From Gimesia maris (GTDB taxonomy: Bacteria > Planctomycetota > Planctomycetia > Planctomycetales > Planctomycetaceae), in the NCBI RefSeq assembly GCF_008298035.1, contig NZ_CP042910.1, positions 5,843,001 through 5,907,000 of the forward strand: 64,000 nucleotides of DNA, given 5' to 3'. The first letter of the stretch is position 1. Every line of letters starts with the position of its first letter. Below the pieces are notes generated by a model. The model saw only the letters and a program-made list of their open reading frames with translations. It ran no database searches and had not been told where the DNA came from. Shown here in pieces: positions 56,172 to 64,000 of the stretch. Position numbers and translations under genes: made by a program.

Positions 56172-57581
56172 ATGCACTGTGGAAAGTTTCGACAGCAATA
56201 TACGCGAAGAGAGATTCTCAAGCAGTGCGCGAACGGCTTCGGTGCAGCCGCACTCACTGCCCTGCTGCAGGATCGTGCCTTCGCCAGTGAATCAACGGGA
56301 AAAACACACTTCCCACCTCAAGCAAAAAACGTCATTTTCCTGTACATGGACGGCGGTCCTTCGCAGGTAGACACCTTCGATCCCAAACCGATGCTGTCAA
56401 AATTTAATGGCAAAAGTCCCGGCGACTTCTTCAAAGTCGAGGCCACCCAGTTTGATAACGTCGGCAAAGTCCTGGAGAGTCCCTGGAAGTTTAAACCATA
56501 CGGCGAGAGTGGTATCCCGGTCAGCGACCTGTTTCCCCAGATTGGCTCCTGTATTGATGACATGGCCGTCATTCGCTCGGTCGTCTCGCAATTTCCGGAG
56601 CATACCTTTGCCAACTACTTCCTGCATACAGGCAGTGGACTGCAGGGACGTCCCAGCATGGGCGCCTGGGTGAATTACGGACTGGGTAGCGAATGTCAGG
56701 ACCTGCCCGGCTTTGTCGTGATCAATGGCGGCCTGATCCCTCCCGGTGGACTGGATTGTTTTAACAGCGGTTTTCTCCCTGCCAGCTTTCAGGGCTCTAT
56801 CTTCAAACCGGGGGGCAGTGGCATCGCCAATGTGGAACGACAGGAAAAATCCGGTCAGACCCAAATTCAGAAGCTCAAACTGATGCAGCAGCTGGATCTG
56901 CTCAAACAGCAGCAGACCGGCGTCCATGATGAAATCGAATCCGCGATTTCCAATTATGAACTCGCTTATAAAATGCAGATGGCCATCCCCGACCTGATGA
57001 CATTCAACAGCGAAAGCAAAGCCACGCTGGACCTGTATGGTTTCAATGCAGAGTATGCCCCCACACGCACTTACGGTGCGGAGTGCCTGCTCGCCCGGAG
57101 ACTCGTCGAACGCGGAGTCCGCTTCGTGGAGTTGACCTGCCCGAATGTCAAAGGGGATCGCTGGGATCAGCACAGTAATCTGAAACGGGATCATGAAAAT
57201 AACGCCCGCGCCGTCGATCAACCGATCGCCGGACTGCTGAAAGATCTGAAACAGCGCGGACTGCTGGAATCGACCCTGGTCATCTGGGGGGGCGAGTTCG
57301 GCAGAACCCCCTTTGCGCAAGGCAAGAACGGGCGGGATCATAATCCGTTCGGCTTTACCATGTGGATGGCCGGCGGAGGCATTAAGGGAGGCATGACCTA
57401 TGGCGCCACCGATGACTGGGGCTACAAAGTCGTCGAAAATCGCGTCGAAATTCACGACATTCATGCGACAATGCTGCACCTGCTGGGACTGGAGCATACC
57501 AGGTCCACGTTCCGTTTTGGAGGTCGTGACATGCGTCTGACTGACGTGCATGGCCATGTGATCCACGACATCATCGCTTAA
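56172..57581 (+). CDS. DUF1501 domain protein, second copy
   Basis: A 469-residue DUF1501 protein, only distantly similar to the one at 51225. The signal has a twin arginine (TRREILKQCANGFGAAAL, residues 11-28). Family landmarks: LYMDGGPSQVDTFDPKP, RSVVSQFPEHTFANYF, VIWGGEFGRTPFAQG, GRDHNPFGFTMWMAGG and a C-terminal DIHATMLHLLGLEHT. Compared with the first copy it keeps the longer GRDHNPFGFTMW form that most DUF1501 proteins have. The ATG is 19 bp after the PSD1 stop codon, so the two products are coexpressed and may act together in the periplasm. Confidence 0.92.
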   Translation: MHCGKFRQQYTRREILKQCANGFGAAALTALLQDRAFASESTGKTHFPPQAKNVIFLYMDGGPSQVDTFDPKPMLSKFNGKSPGDFFKVEATQFDNVGKVLESPWKFKPYGESGIPVSDLFPQIGSCIDDMAVIRSVVSQFPEHTFANYFLHTGSGLQGRPSMGAWVNYGLGSECQDLPGFVVINGGLIPPGGLDCFNSGFLPASFQGSIFKPGGSGIANVERQEKSGQTQIQKLKLMQQLDLLKQQQTGVHDEIESAISNYELAYKMQMAIPDLMTFNSESKATLDLYGFNAEYAPTRTYGAECLLARRLVERGVRFVELTCPNVKGDRWDQHSNLKRDHENNARAVDQPIAGLLKDLKQRGLLESTLVIWGGEFGRTPFAQGKNGRDHNPFGFTMWMAGGGIKGGMTYGATDDWGYKVVENRVEIHDIHATMLHLLGLEHTRSTFRFGGRDMRLTDVHGHVIHDIIA

Positions 57582-57627
57582 GCTGGTCACTATACAATTC
57601 GATTGCATATTTTGAAGAGGCGCTCAG

Positions 57628-58902
57628 ATGGTCAAACACTGGCAAAGTATTTGTTGTGTATTCTCAATGTGTCTCGTTTTTTCCGCCGGGCAGCTTCGCG
57701 CGGAAGACTGGCCCGCTTTTAGAGGACCTCTGGGAAATGGCATCTCCCAGGAAACCGATGTACCGCTCAAATGGAGCGCCGAAGAAAATATCCTCTGGAA
57801 AGCACCGCTGCCTGCTCCTGGTAACAGCAGTCCCATCGTTTCAAATGGCAAAGTTTTTATCACCTGTGCTGAAAACGAAGGTCGCAAACGCAGTCTGTAC
57901 TGTTTTGACAGAACCAGTGGAAAGCAGCTCTGGGTTCGTTCTGTAGAACCTGACAAAGTCATGCCGACGCATAAGACCAATAACTATTGTGGCTCGACCC
58001 CCGCCGCTGATGGTAAGCGGGTTGTAGTCTGGCATTCTTCAGCCGGTTTATACTGTTATGACTTTGCAGGCAAAGAACTCTGGCATCGCAGCCTGGGGGA
58101 ATTTGAACACATCTGGGGCTACGGTGCTTCGCCTGTACTGCACGCAGGCAAGATCATTCTGCATTGTGGACCAGGCAAGCGGGTTTTCATGACTGCCCTC
58201 GACCTGGAAAGTGGAAAAACGCTCTGGGAAACCAATGAACCGGTTGCCGGCGACGGTCAATATAATGACCAGAGGAAGTACATGGGTTCCTGGAGTACTC
58301 CGGTCATCGCGAATGTGAACGGTCAGACGCTTATCATCTGCAGCATGGCGCTGCGAGTGAATGCCTATGAGCCCACATCCGGTAAAATCATCTGGAGTTG
58401 TGAAGGTCTACATGGAAAGAAAGGGGATCTCGCCTATACCTCCCCAGTGTTGGCAAACAAGATTTGTGTGGCCATGGGTGGCTTTAATGGTCCCGCGATC
58501 GGCTTCAGGATGCAGGGCAGCGGCAATATTACAGACGCGCAACGATTGTGGCTGAAAGAACCGAATCCGCAGCGGATCTCTACCGGCATCTTTACGAACG
58601 GCCATCTGTTCATGGCTAACGCCGGGCCGAATCTGTTTCAATGTCTGAATCCTGCCACAGGGGAAATCGTCTGGCAGGAGCGCTCCGGAGGAGCCGCCTG
58701 CTGGGGTTCCATGGTCTTAGCCGACAAACATCTGTATGTCACCGATCAGAATGGAACGACGCACGTCTTCCAACCGAGCACTGCCGGGCTGGAAAAAGTT
58801 GCAGAGAACCCGCTGAAGGAACGCAGCAATTCCACACCTGCTGTTTCTGACGGACAGGTCTTTATCAGAACATTTCGGCACCTCTACTGCATCGGAAAGT
58901 AG
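57628..58902 (+). CDS. Secreted PQQ-type beta-propeller protein
   Basis: A 424-residue protein with a signal peptide (1-25, QLRA/EDW). It begins DWPAFRGPLGNG, typical of planctomycete PQQ-like propellers, and shows repeated blades: SLYCFDRTSGKQLWVRS, GLYCYDFAGKELWHRS, FMTALDLESGKTLWETN, VNAYEPTSGKIIWSCE and LFQCLNPATGEIVWQE. The family fold is that of quinoprotein dehydrogenases and BamB, but the residues that bind PQQ and calcium in alcohol dehydrogenases are not evident, so an enzymatic role is doubtful. GAGG lies upstream of the ATG, 46 bp after the DUF1501 stop codon, so it may belong to the same operon. Confidence 0.88.
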   Translation: MVKHWQSICCVFSMCLVFSAGQLRAEDWPAFRGPLGNGISQETDVPLKWSAEENILWKAPLPAPGNSSPIVSNGKVFITCAENEGRKRSLYCFDRTSGKQLWVRSVEPDKVMPTHKTNNYCGSTPAADGKRVVVWHSSAGLYCYDFAGKELWHRSLGEFEHIWGYGASPVLHAGKIILHCGPGKRVFMTALDLESGKTLWETNEPVAGDGQYNDQRKYMGSWSTPVIANVNGQTLIICSMALRVNAYEPTSGKIIWSCEGLHGKKGDLAYTSPVLANKICVAMGGFNGPAIGFRMQGSGNITDAQRLWLKEPNPQRISTGIFTNGHLFMANAGPNLFQCLNPATGEIVWQERSGGAACWGSMVLADKHLYVTDQNGTTHVFQPSTAGLEKVAENPLKERSNSTPAVSDGQVFIRTFRHLYCIGK

Positions 58903-58947
58903 TCCGTTGAGAGACTGCTTTATAGGCTGACCATGCTGCAGCGGGTG

Positions 58948-58978
58948 AATTGAACTCCGGATTTACCAGAGTTCAATT
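58948..58978. terminator. Hairpin overlapping the murB stop codon
   Basis: A 10-bp perfect inverted repeat, AATTGAACTC (58948-58957) and GAGTTCAATT (58969-58978), 11-nt loop. It lies in the 60-bp gap between the PQQ-propeller gene and the convergent murB and includes the last murB codons. There is no T-run on either strand, so terminator function is uncertain. Confidence 0.35.
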
Positions 58979-59841
58979 TCCAGTTCGAGATCCACGCCGA
59001 ATTTTTCAGAAACCGTGTTCTGTGCCAGATTGATCAGATCGAGTACGTTTTCTGTCGTGGCGTTCTCATCGTTAATGATGAAATTAGCATGTCGATCACT
59101 GATCTCTGCACCTCCAATACGAGTGCCTTTCAGACCAGCCTGCTCAATCAAAGCACCAGCGTGCATGCCACGAGGATTCTTGAAAATGCAACCGGCTGAC
59201 TGGTGGGTCAAAGGCTGATTCGCCTTTTTCATGATCCAGTTCTTTTTCATCCGGTTTGTGACTTCTTCCGAATCATCAGCCGTCAGTTCGAATACTGCTT
59301 CGATAATCGCCAGTTCATTGATACTGCTCTCACGGTAGCTGAAGCTCAGTTCGTCCGCAGTTCGCACAAACTTTTCTCCCCGCGCGGTCAGAACAGTGAC
59401 GGAAGTCGCGAACTGGCCGGTATCGCCATTATGGCCGCCGGCATTGCCATGTAATGCGCCGCCAACAGTTCCCGGAATTCCGACCAGGGACTCCAGGCCC
59501 GCCAGACCCGCTTTGACCGTTTCTGAGACCAGGTTGGAGAGTAAAGCCCCCGCGCCGGCAGTGACCGTTGTCCCCTCGATGCTGATTTTAGAAAACTCGT
59601 CGGCATGGATGCGAATGACGGCCCCCTGCACACCGGAATCTTTAATCAGAATATTAGAGGCACCGCCAAAGACGCGTACCGGAATTTCATTCTCAACACA
59701 GCATTTGATCACAGCCTGCAGTTCGTCTGCGTTCCGTGGTTCCAGAAAGAACTGTGCTGGCCCCCCTATTTTGAAATAGGAATATTTGGCCAGTGGTTCA
59801 GATGGTTTGAGAATCTCTTTGAAGTCTTCGATTGAACTCAT
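58963..59841 (-). CDS. murB: UDP-N-acetylenolpyruvoylglucosamine reductase
   Basis: A 292-residue FAD enzyme that reduces UDP-GlcNAc-enolpyruvate to UDP-MurNAc with NADPH. Seen are YSYFKIGGPAQFF and GGASNILIKDSG of the FAD-binding fold, GIPGTVGGALHGNAG, the YRES segment with its arginine, the catalytic serine in HQSAGCIFKNP and a C-terminal Glu-rich EIELW. The length and the GCIFKNP form point to the shorter type II MurB. It starts inside the end of murC (44-bp overlap), so the two genes are cotranscribed and coupled. Cytoplasmic. Confidence 0.96.
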   Translation of the reverse strand: MSSIEDFKEILKPSEPLAKYSYFKIGGPAQFFLEPRNADELQAVIKCCVENEIPVRVFGGASNILIKDSGVQGAVIRIHADEFSKISIEGTTVTAGAGALLSNLVSETVKAGLAGLESLVGIPGTVGGALHGNAGGHNGDTGQFATSVTVLTARGEKFVRTADELSFSYRESSINELAIIEAVFELTADDSEEVTNRMKKNWIMKKANQPLTHQSAGCIFKNPRGMHAGALIEQAGLKGTRIGGAEISDRHANFIINDENATTENVLDLINLAQNTVSEKFGVDLELEIELW

Positions 59842-61258
59842 GATGGATCCGATTTATTTCGCCCGCTCCCATAGTAATGATAATATCACCAGATTGAGCC
59901 TCAGTCTCTAAAGTTGAGAGCATCTGGTCAAGGGAACTGCTGAAACTGACCGAAGCATTATGCAGAAGAATTCGCCGAACCAGCTCTTTTGACGTTTCGA
60001 CAGGTTCTTCAGCGAGTTTTTCGCGAGCGGCATACACGGGAGCAATCAGAATCCGGTCCGCCTGCTGAAAGCTGCCGGCATAATAATCCATCAACGCCTG
60101 TGTACGCGAAACCTGATGCGGTTCATACAGACACCAGATCCGGCGATCGGGATATTCCTGCCTTAACATCTTTAATGTCGCCTGAATGGCTGTCGGATGA
60201 TGGGCATAATCATCGAACAGTGTTAACCCCTTATAGGACCCCATCCGCTCGTAACGTCGACGAATCCCGGGGAATTCGTAAATCCCCTCTCGAATCTGTT
60301 CCGCATCAATCCCGGCGGTATGACAGAGAATGGCAGCGACCATCGCGTTGGAAACGTTATGTTTTCCCGTTTTCTGTAGCGAAATTTCAGAAAAATACTC
60401 TCCCTGATGGAACAGTCGAAACCGCAACCCGAACGCCGTCGATTTAATATCGGTAGCCCACCAGTCCGCCCCGCGTTCCAGCGAAAACGTGGAGATTTTT
60501 GCTTTACAGGCTTCACGCAGCTTCTGTAAGCCCATGCAGGTAGAGGGTAATACTAATGTCCCTCCCTTAGGTATCCGCGCCACGAACTCGGCATAAGCGG
60601 TTGTCATATCATCCTGATTTTTAAAATAATCAAAATGGTCGGGTTCGATATTGGTAATCGCTGCGTAAAAAGGGAATAAATTCAGAAAACTACGCTGATA
60701 TTCACAGCTCTCAGCGACGAACAAAGCACCTTCACCAGCCCAGCCATTCAGATTCTGGCTGCATAGTTCGGCTCCAATGACCGCGGAAGGGGATACGCCG
60801 GCATTCTGCAGGATAAATGCAGTCAAAGCTGTGGTCGTGCTTTTCCCATGCGTACCGGCAATACAGACTCCCTGCTTCTGACGCATCAGATGCCCCAGCA
60901 TCTGAGCATACGAAAACTGGGGAATTCCCATTCGTTGTGCAAATCGACGCTCCGGATTCGCCAGACCGATCGCAGGGCTATAGACAAGTACACTCGTCCC
61001 TTCGGGTACAAACCGCATGTCATGCCCCTGGTGCACGCGGTATCCTCCTGCACGCAAAGCAGGTTCTGTAGCGAGAGGGGGGCTTAAATCAGATCCTGTG
61101 ACTCGACAGCCGGCACTAGCCAGATATTCTGCCAGGGCCTTCATTCCGGAACCGCAAATGCCAACCAGATGGGCTGAAGCCGGCAAGGCAGATGATTCCA
61201 GACGTAGCCCGTCTGCTGACTGACTTTGCTGATGAATATTCTCTTTTGACAGGATCAT
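59798..61258 (-). CDS. murC: UDP-N-acetylmuramate--L-alanine ligase
   Basis: A 486-residue Mur ligase that adds L-alanine to UDP-MurNAc using ATP. The N-terminal UDP-binding fold has GICGSGMKALAEYL, where the usual GIGGxGM has Cys; the ATP site is GTHGKSTTT; the central domain contains ITNIEPDHFDYF, and the C-terminal domain has DDYAHHPTAIQATL with the ligase HHP signature. The closest alternative is Mpl (murein peptide ligase), whose N-terminus also reads GICG, but the coupling to murB favours MurC. Presence of murC-murB supports a real peptidoglycan pathway in this planctomycete. TAAGGCG precedes the ATG; no ddl, ftsQ or murG gene is adjacent. Confidence 0.9.
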   Translation of the reverse strand: MILSKENIHQQSQSADGLRLESSALPASAHLVGICGSGMKALAEYLASAGCRVTGSDLSPPLATEPALRAGGYRVHQGHDMRFVPEGTSVLVYSPAIGLANPERRFAQRMGIPQFSYAQMLGHLMRQKQGVCIAGTHGKSTTTALTAFILQNAGVSPSAVIGAELCSQNLNGWAGEGALFVAESCEYQRSFLNLFPFYAAITNIEPDHFDYFKNQDDMTTAYAEFVARIPKGGTLVLPSTCMGLQKLREACKAKISTFSLERGADWWATDIKSTAFGLRFRLFHQGEYFSEISLQKTGKHNVSNAMVAAILCHTAGIDAEQIREGIYEFPGIRRRYERMGSYKGLTLFDDYAHHPTAIQATLKMLRQEYPDRRIWCLYEPHQVSRTQALMDYYAGSFQQADRILIAPVYAAREKLAEEPVETSKELVRRILLHNASVSFSSSLDQMLSTLETEAQSGDIIITMGAGEINRIHHEFNRRLQRDSQTI

Positions 61259-61684
61259 AATCGCCTTAATGTTTATCTGAAGTTCCCGATGATATTTCTC
61301 GCAGGGGTTTTCCCAGACAAGTGGCAGGCCTCGGCTGGATCGGTCCGAAATCCTACGTCTCTAACTATCGGGAATCAGCGCGTTCTGAATCCATTGGTTA
61401 TGACTTTTGTTTCGACTGGATAAACATTATCGAATAGCAAGATCCTGTTGCATCAAGCCGGTAGGCTGGTGAAAATTGATAAGACAGGAAGACTCAGCCT
61501 GATTTTTACCCGAATCAGGAAGAATTCATTGATCTCCTGCCAATTTTCGTAAGTTCTTATAATTCTTCTCCGGCTGCGATACAATGCATTATGCCTCGAA
61601 ATGGAATCTGTCTGAAGATCAGTTTTCAGGTCCCGTTTTCCATCAGACGCTGGTTAACGGAATTGCTACACAAGGAGAATCATC
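61259..61684. other. Intergenic region before the small helical-protein gene
   Basis: A 426-bp gap between divergent genes, without a credible ORF. A TATAAT at 61558-61563 and a TACAAT near 61581 are possible -10 elements for the + strand gene, but matching -35 elements are weak. No repeat or RNA gene was seen. Confidence 0.4.
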
Positions 61685-62146
61685 ATGCAGACATCCGATT
61701 TTGATAAACAGGCCGCACATCGCTATTTTGCCGCGGACAGCTTCAATAAAACATGGGAGTTTCTGGAAAAACAGGATCGTGCAGCTACGGAAAATCTGGA
61801 GATGATCTCCACTTGCCATGCCTCCTTGTGGCACTGGTTGCAATTTGAAGATCACACGGGTGAAAATATTTCCATCGCTTACTGGCAGTTATCACGAGTC
61901 TACGCGGTTACGAATCAGCCCAGTAATGCATTCAGTTTTGCGATGCTCTGTCTCAAAATCGCTCAGGACAAACATTTAAGCCCGTTCTGCCTGGCGTATG
62001 CTTATGAAGCTCTGGCCCGCGCTGCTTCGATCTCCAATAAACCGGAAGAAGTAGCAACTTATGTAGAACAGGCTAAAAAAATCGCAGAATCAGATCTGAA
62101 AGGCGATGAAAAACAGCAATTACTGGATGATCTGAATACAATATAA
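61685..62146 (+). CDS. Small helical (TPR-like) protein, function unknown
   Basis: A 153-residue cytoplasmic protein without signal or membrane segments. It is almost wholly helical: three to four helix pairs such as AYWQLSRVYAVTNQPSNAFSF and AYAYEALARAASISNKPEEV resemble tetratricopeptide repeats, which mediate protein-protein contacts. An acidic/lysine-rich helix ends the chain. I do not recognise a specific family. AAGGAG lies 7 nt before the ATG. The VWA membrane protein gene begins 74 bp downstream on the same strand. Confidence 0.72.
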   Translation: MQTSDFDKQAAHRYFAADSFNKTWEFLEKQDRAATENLEMISTCHASLWHWLQFEDHTGENISIAYWQLSRVYAVTNQPSNAFSFAMLCLKIAQDKHLSPFCLAYAYEALARAASISNKPEEVATYVEQAKKIAESDLKGDEKQQLLDDLNTI

Positions 62147-62219
62147 GCAGTCGATTCGCTGTCAGTCACTTCGATCAACAGACTACCTGCAGTCCTGTCA
62201 CGATACATTTGCACAAACC

Positions 62220-64000
62220 ATGGATAAACTGAAACAACTCCTGGAATCCTATTTCGAGATCCCCGCTGCGGGTCCCGGCCAGGGTTCCGCCTGGAATTTT
62301 CAGTGGAATTCTCCCTGGCCTGGCTGGTTACCTGACTGGGCGGTACTCCTGCTGGGCAGTGGGATCGTTTTTTTGCTGATCTATGCATACCTGAAAGATA
62401 CCGCTCACCTGAATGTAAATAAACGTCTGGTTCTGATTGGAATTCGACTGACACTGTTTGCCATCGTTATCCTGTTCCTTACGCGGTTCACCTTAACCAT
62501 TCATAGAACCGGACTGCCATTCGTCGCCGTACTCATTGATGATTCTGCCAGTATGGGACTCGAAGATGATTACGCGGAATTATCCTCCAGCAGTATGAGC
62601 AAACCATTCCTGCAGGAGAGTCGGGGAAAAAACCGACTGGAACTGGTAAAAGATCTCCTGCTGCAAAATGAAGCCCGTTTTTTGACGGAACTTCAGAATA
62701 AACACAAACTGAGACTTTATCATTTTTCCGACGAATGCCTGCCTCTGGGCGAACAGGGGCTGATCGATCTCCAGAATTACCAGCGGACACAGGAAGTCTT
62801 AAAACAGCTGGAACCGGTGGGAAAAGAAACGCGTCCGTTTCATGCAGTCCAAAAAGTTCTCAATGATTTTCGGGGAACCCCACCGACGGCCATCATTGTA
62901 CTCAGTGACGGCATCTCCAGTACCGGTGACCTTGACCTCCTCTCCCGCGCCGGGACACTGGCAAAATCCAAGCTGGTTCCCCTCTTTCCCGTCGGTGTCG
63001 GCAGCGAACAGCCGGTGAAAGACCTGCAATTGTATGACCTGCTGGTTGATGATGTTGCCTTCATCAACGACCCCGTCACCGTCTCTGCGAAAGTAAAATT
63101 CTTTGGTATTCAATCCGGTAACATGAAAGTCAGTCTCAGGGAAGCACACACCGGCAGTCCCCTGGCGTCGCGGCAGTTCCCGATCAATGCCCAGAAAGAT
63201 TATCAGAAAATCGAGCTGACATTCACTCCCACGAAACCCGGATTACTCGAATATGTCATCGCCGTCGAACCGGTAAAAGGAGAAGTCAATCTCAAGAATA
63301 ATCAGCAGACGAGTCAGATTTCTGTACTCGATCAGAAAATCCGTGTCCTGCTCGTCGATTCGGTTCCCCGATATGAATACCGCTATCTCAAACATCTGCT
63401 GGAACGGGATAAAACGATCGAGCTTCGCAGTATTCTGCAGGAATCAGATCTGGAATATTCATCAGAGGATGCCACTGCCCTCGATTATTTTCCGGTCAAA
63501 AAAGAAGATCTGTACCAATATGATGTCGTCATCCTGGGTGATGCCGATCCGGCCTACTTCAGCCAGGCCGTATTTGAGAACCTGGACCAGTTCGTTCGGG
63601 AAAAAGGTGGCGGGCTGATTATGGTGGCCGGTCCCCGTTTTTCTCCCCACGCTTATTTAAACACCGATCTGGAAGCATTGCTGCCGGTCGAGATTTCCAA
63701 TAACAGGCAACCTGCAGAATACAAACCGGTGATCGAAGGTTTTCAGCCGGAGTTGACCACGGAAGGACAGTTCAGCACCTCCATTTTTCGATTTGCTGAC
63801 AATGCTGAAGAAAGCCAGTTGATCTGGAATCAGCTGCCTGAGCTGTACTGGTTCTATGCAGCAGATGAGATCAAACCGGGCGCCTCCGTCTTCGCAGTGC
63901 ATCCTACGCAAAAGGGAAAAAAAGGTCAGAGAATTCCCATTATCTCGACCCAGCGAGTCGGTGCCGGCAAAGTCATTTTCAACGCCACGGATGACCTGTG
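62220..64000 (+). CDS. Membrane VWA-domain protein, 3' end outside the window
   Basis: At least 593 residues, cut by the window edge. Two membrane helices (about 38-58 and 69-92) precede a von Willebrand A domain that starts at FVAVLIDDSASMGLED, with an intact MIDAS D107-D-S-A-S111 and a following LSDGISSTGD. After roughly 290 come beta-rich Ig-like parts (PVTVSAKVKFFGIQ), then IRVLLVDSVPRYEYRYL and YDVVILGDADPAYF with VREKGGGLIMVAGP, which resemble the glutamine-amidotransferase-like domain found in planctomycete and bacteroidete VWA proteins near MoxR/DUF58 clusters. The ATG at 62220 has no clear ribosome site; it gives an uninterrupted frame. Function is probably membrane-protein assembly or stress-related, but unproven. 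Confidence 0.85.
   Translation, partial: MDKLKQLLESYFEIPAAGPGQGSAWNFQWNSPWPGWLPDWAVLLLGSGIVFLLIYAYLKDTAHLNVNKRLVLIGIRLTLFAIVILFLTRFTLTIHRTGLPFVAVLIDDSASMGLEDDYAELSSSSMSKPFLQESRGKNRLELVKDLLLQNEARFLTELQNKHKLRLYHFSDECLPLGEQGLIDLQNYQRTQEVLKQLEPVGKETRPFHAVQKVLNDFRGTPPTAIIVLSDGISSTGDLDLLSRAGTLAKSKLVPLFPVGVGSEQPVKDLQLYDLLVDDVAFINDPVTVSAKVKFFGIQSGNMKVSLREAHTGSPLASRQFPINAQKDYQKIELTFTPTKPGLLEYVIAVEPVKGEVNLKNNQQTSQISVLDQKIRVLLVDSVPRYEYRYLKHLLERDKTIELRSILQESDLEYSSEDATALDYFPVKKEDLYQYDVVILGDADPAYFSQAVFENLDQFVREKGGGLIMVAGPRFSPHAYLNTDLEALLPVEISNNRQPAEYKPVIEGFQPELTTEGQFSTSIFRFADNAEESQLIWNQLPELYWFYAADEIKPGASVFAVHPTQKGKKGQRIPIISTQRVGAGKVIFNATDDL

Noticed and set aside
56397..57608. Minus-strand frame of 403 codons
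   Set aside because: Antisense to the second DUF1501 gene; no motif, no start context.
1..64000. tRNA and rRNA genes
   Set aside because: I scanned the intergenic gaps for the T-loop GGTTCGAATCC pattern and rRNA-like sequence and found nothing convincing.

Overview
The window reads as chromosomal DNA of a planctomycete, most likely a Gimesia-like member of the Planctomycetaceae. Lineage markers include two DUF1501 (Tat-exported) proteins, a PSD1-type protein with DUF1549/DUF1553 and CxxCH haem motifs, a PVC-type haem-binding dehydrogenase with HEAT-like repeats, a formylglycine-type sulfatase, several secreted beta-propellers, and a giant surface protein opening with the planctomycete LEPR-like motif (QLEDRTLL). 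Genus assignment is inference from gene content. I saw no rRNA, tRNA, CRISPR array, phage gene or recognisable transposase.

Layout. 0.3-2.8 kb: M20 peptidase (-) and a secreted SMP-30/gluconolactonase (+). 3.0-6.4 kb: a lipoyl operon, 2-oxoacid dehydrogenase E2, dihydrolipoyl dehydrogenase and lipoate-protein ligase, without an E1 gene. 6.4-7.8 kb: MATE transporter (-). 8.3-13.8 kb: MsbA-like ABC exporter, a His-rich secreted coiled-coil protein, and a zinc-ribbon/TM/alpha-beta-hydrolase protein. 13.8-19.2 kb: a Tat-exported beta-propeller (-) and glnE, whose two nucleotidyltransferase halves are separated by two GlnD-like ACT domains. 19.3-24.0 kb: a His/Tyr-rich secreted protein behind a sigma-54-like promoter, a sulfatase (-), a monohaem cytochrome-like protein with a structured leader, an EEP-family hydrolase and a cupredoxin-like protein (-). 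24.1-41.6 kb: one 17.5-kb gene for a surface protein of about 5,820 residues. 42.4-50.2 kb: outer-membrane beta-barrel protein (+), PVC haem dehydrogenase (-), guaA (-) and a secreted protein (+). 50.3-58.9 kb: HpaI-type aldolase, DUF1501, PSD1, DUF1501 and PQQ-propeller genes, all +. 58.9-61.3 kb: murC-murB (-). 61.7-64.0 kb: a small helical protein and the 5' part of a membrane VWA protein running off the window.

Working together. lpdA and the lipoate ligase serve the E2 subunit encoded beside them. murC and murB are consecutive peptidoglycan steps and overlap by 44 bp. The PSD1 and DUF1501 genes form a typical planctomycete export/catabolism group of unknown substrate. The giant protein and the divergently transcribed beta-barrel protein share a regulatory gap and are both expected at the cell surface.

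The most unusual signals are the GlnE-ACT-ACT fusion, the metzincin-PPC cassette inserted inside a beta-helix of the giant protein, the sigma-54-like site just downstream of glnE, the structured leader of the cytochrome-like gene, and a 35-bp perfect inverted dispersed repeat at 7.8 and 24.1 kb.
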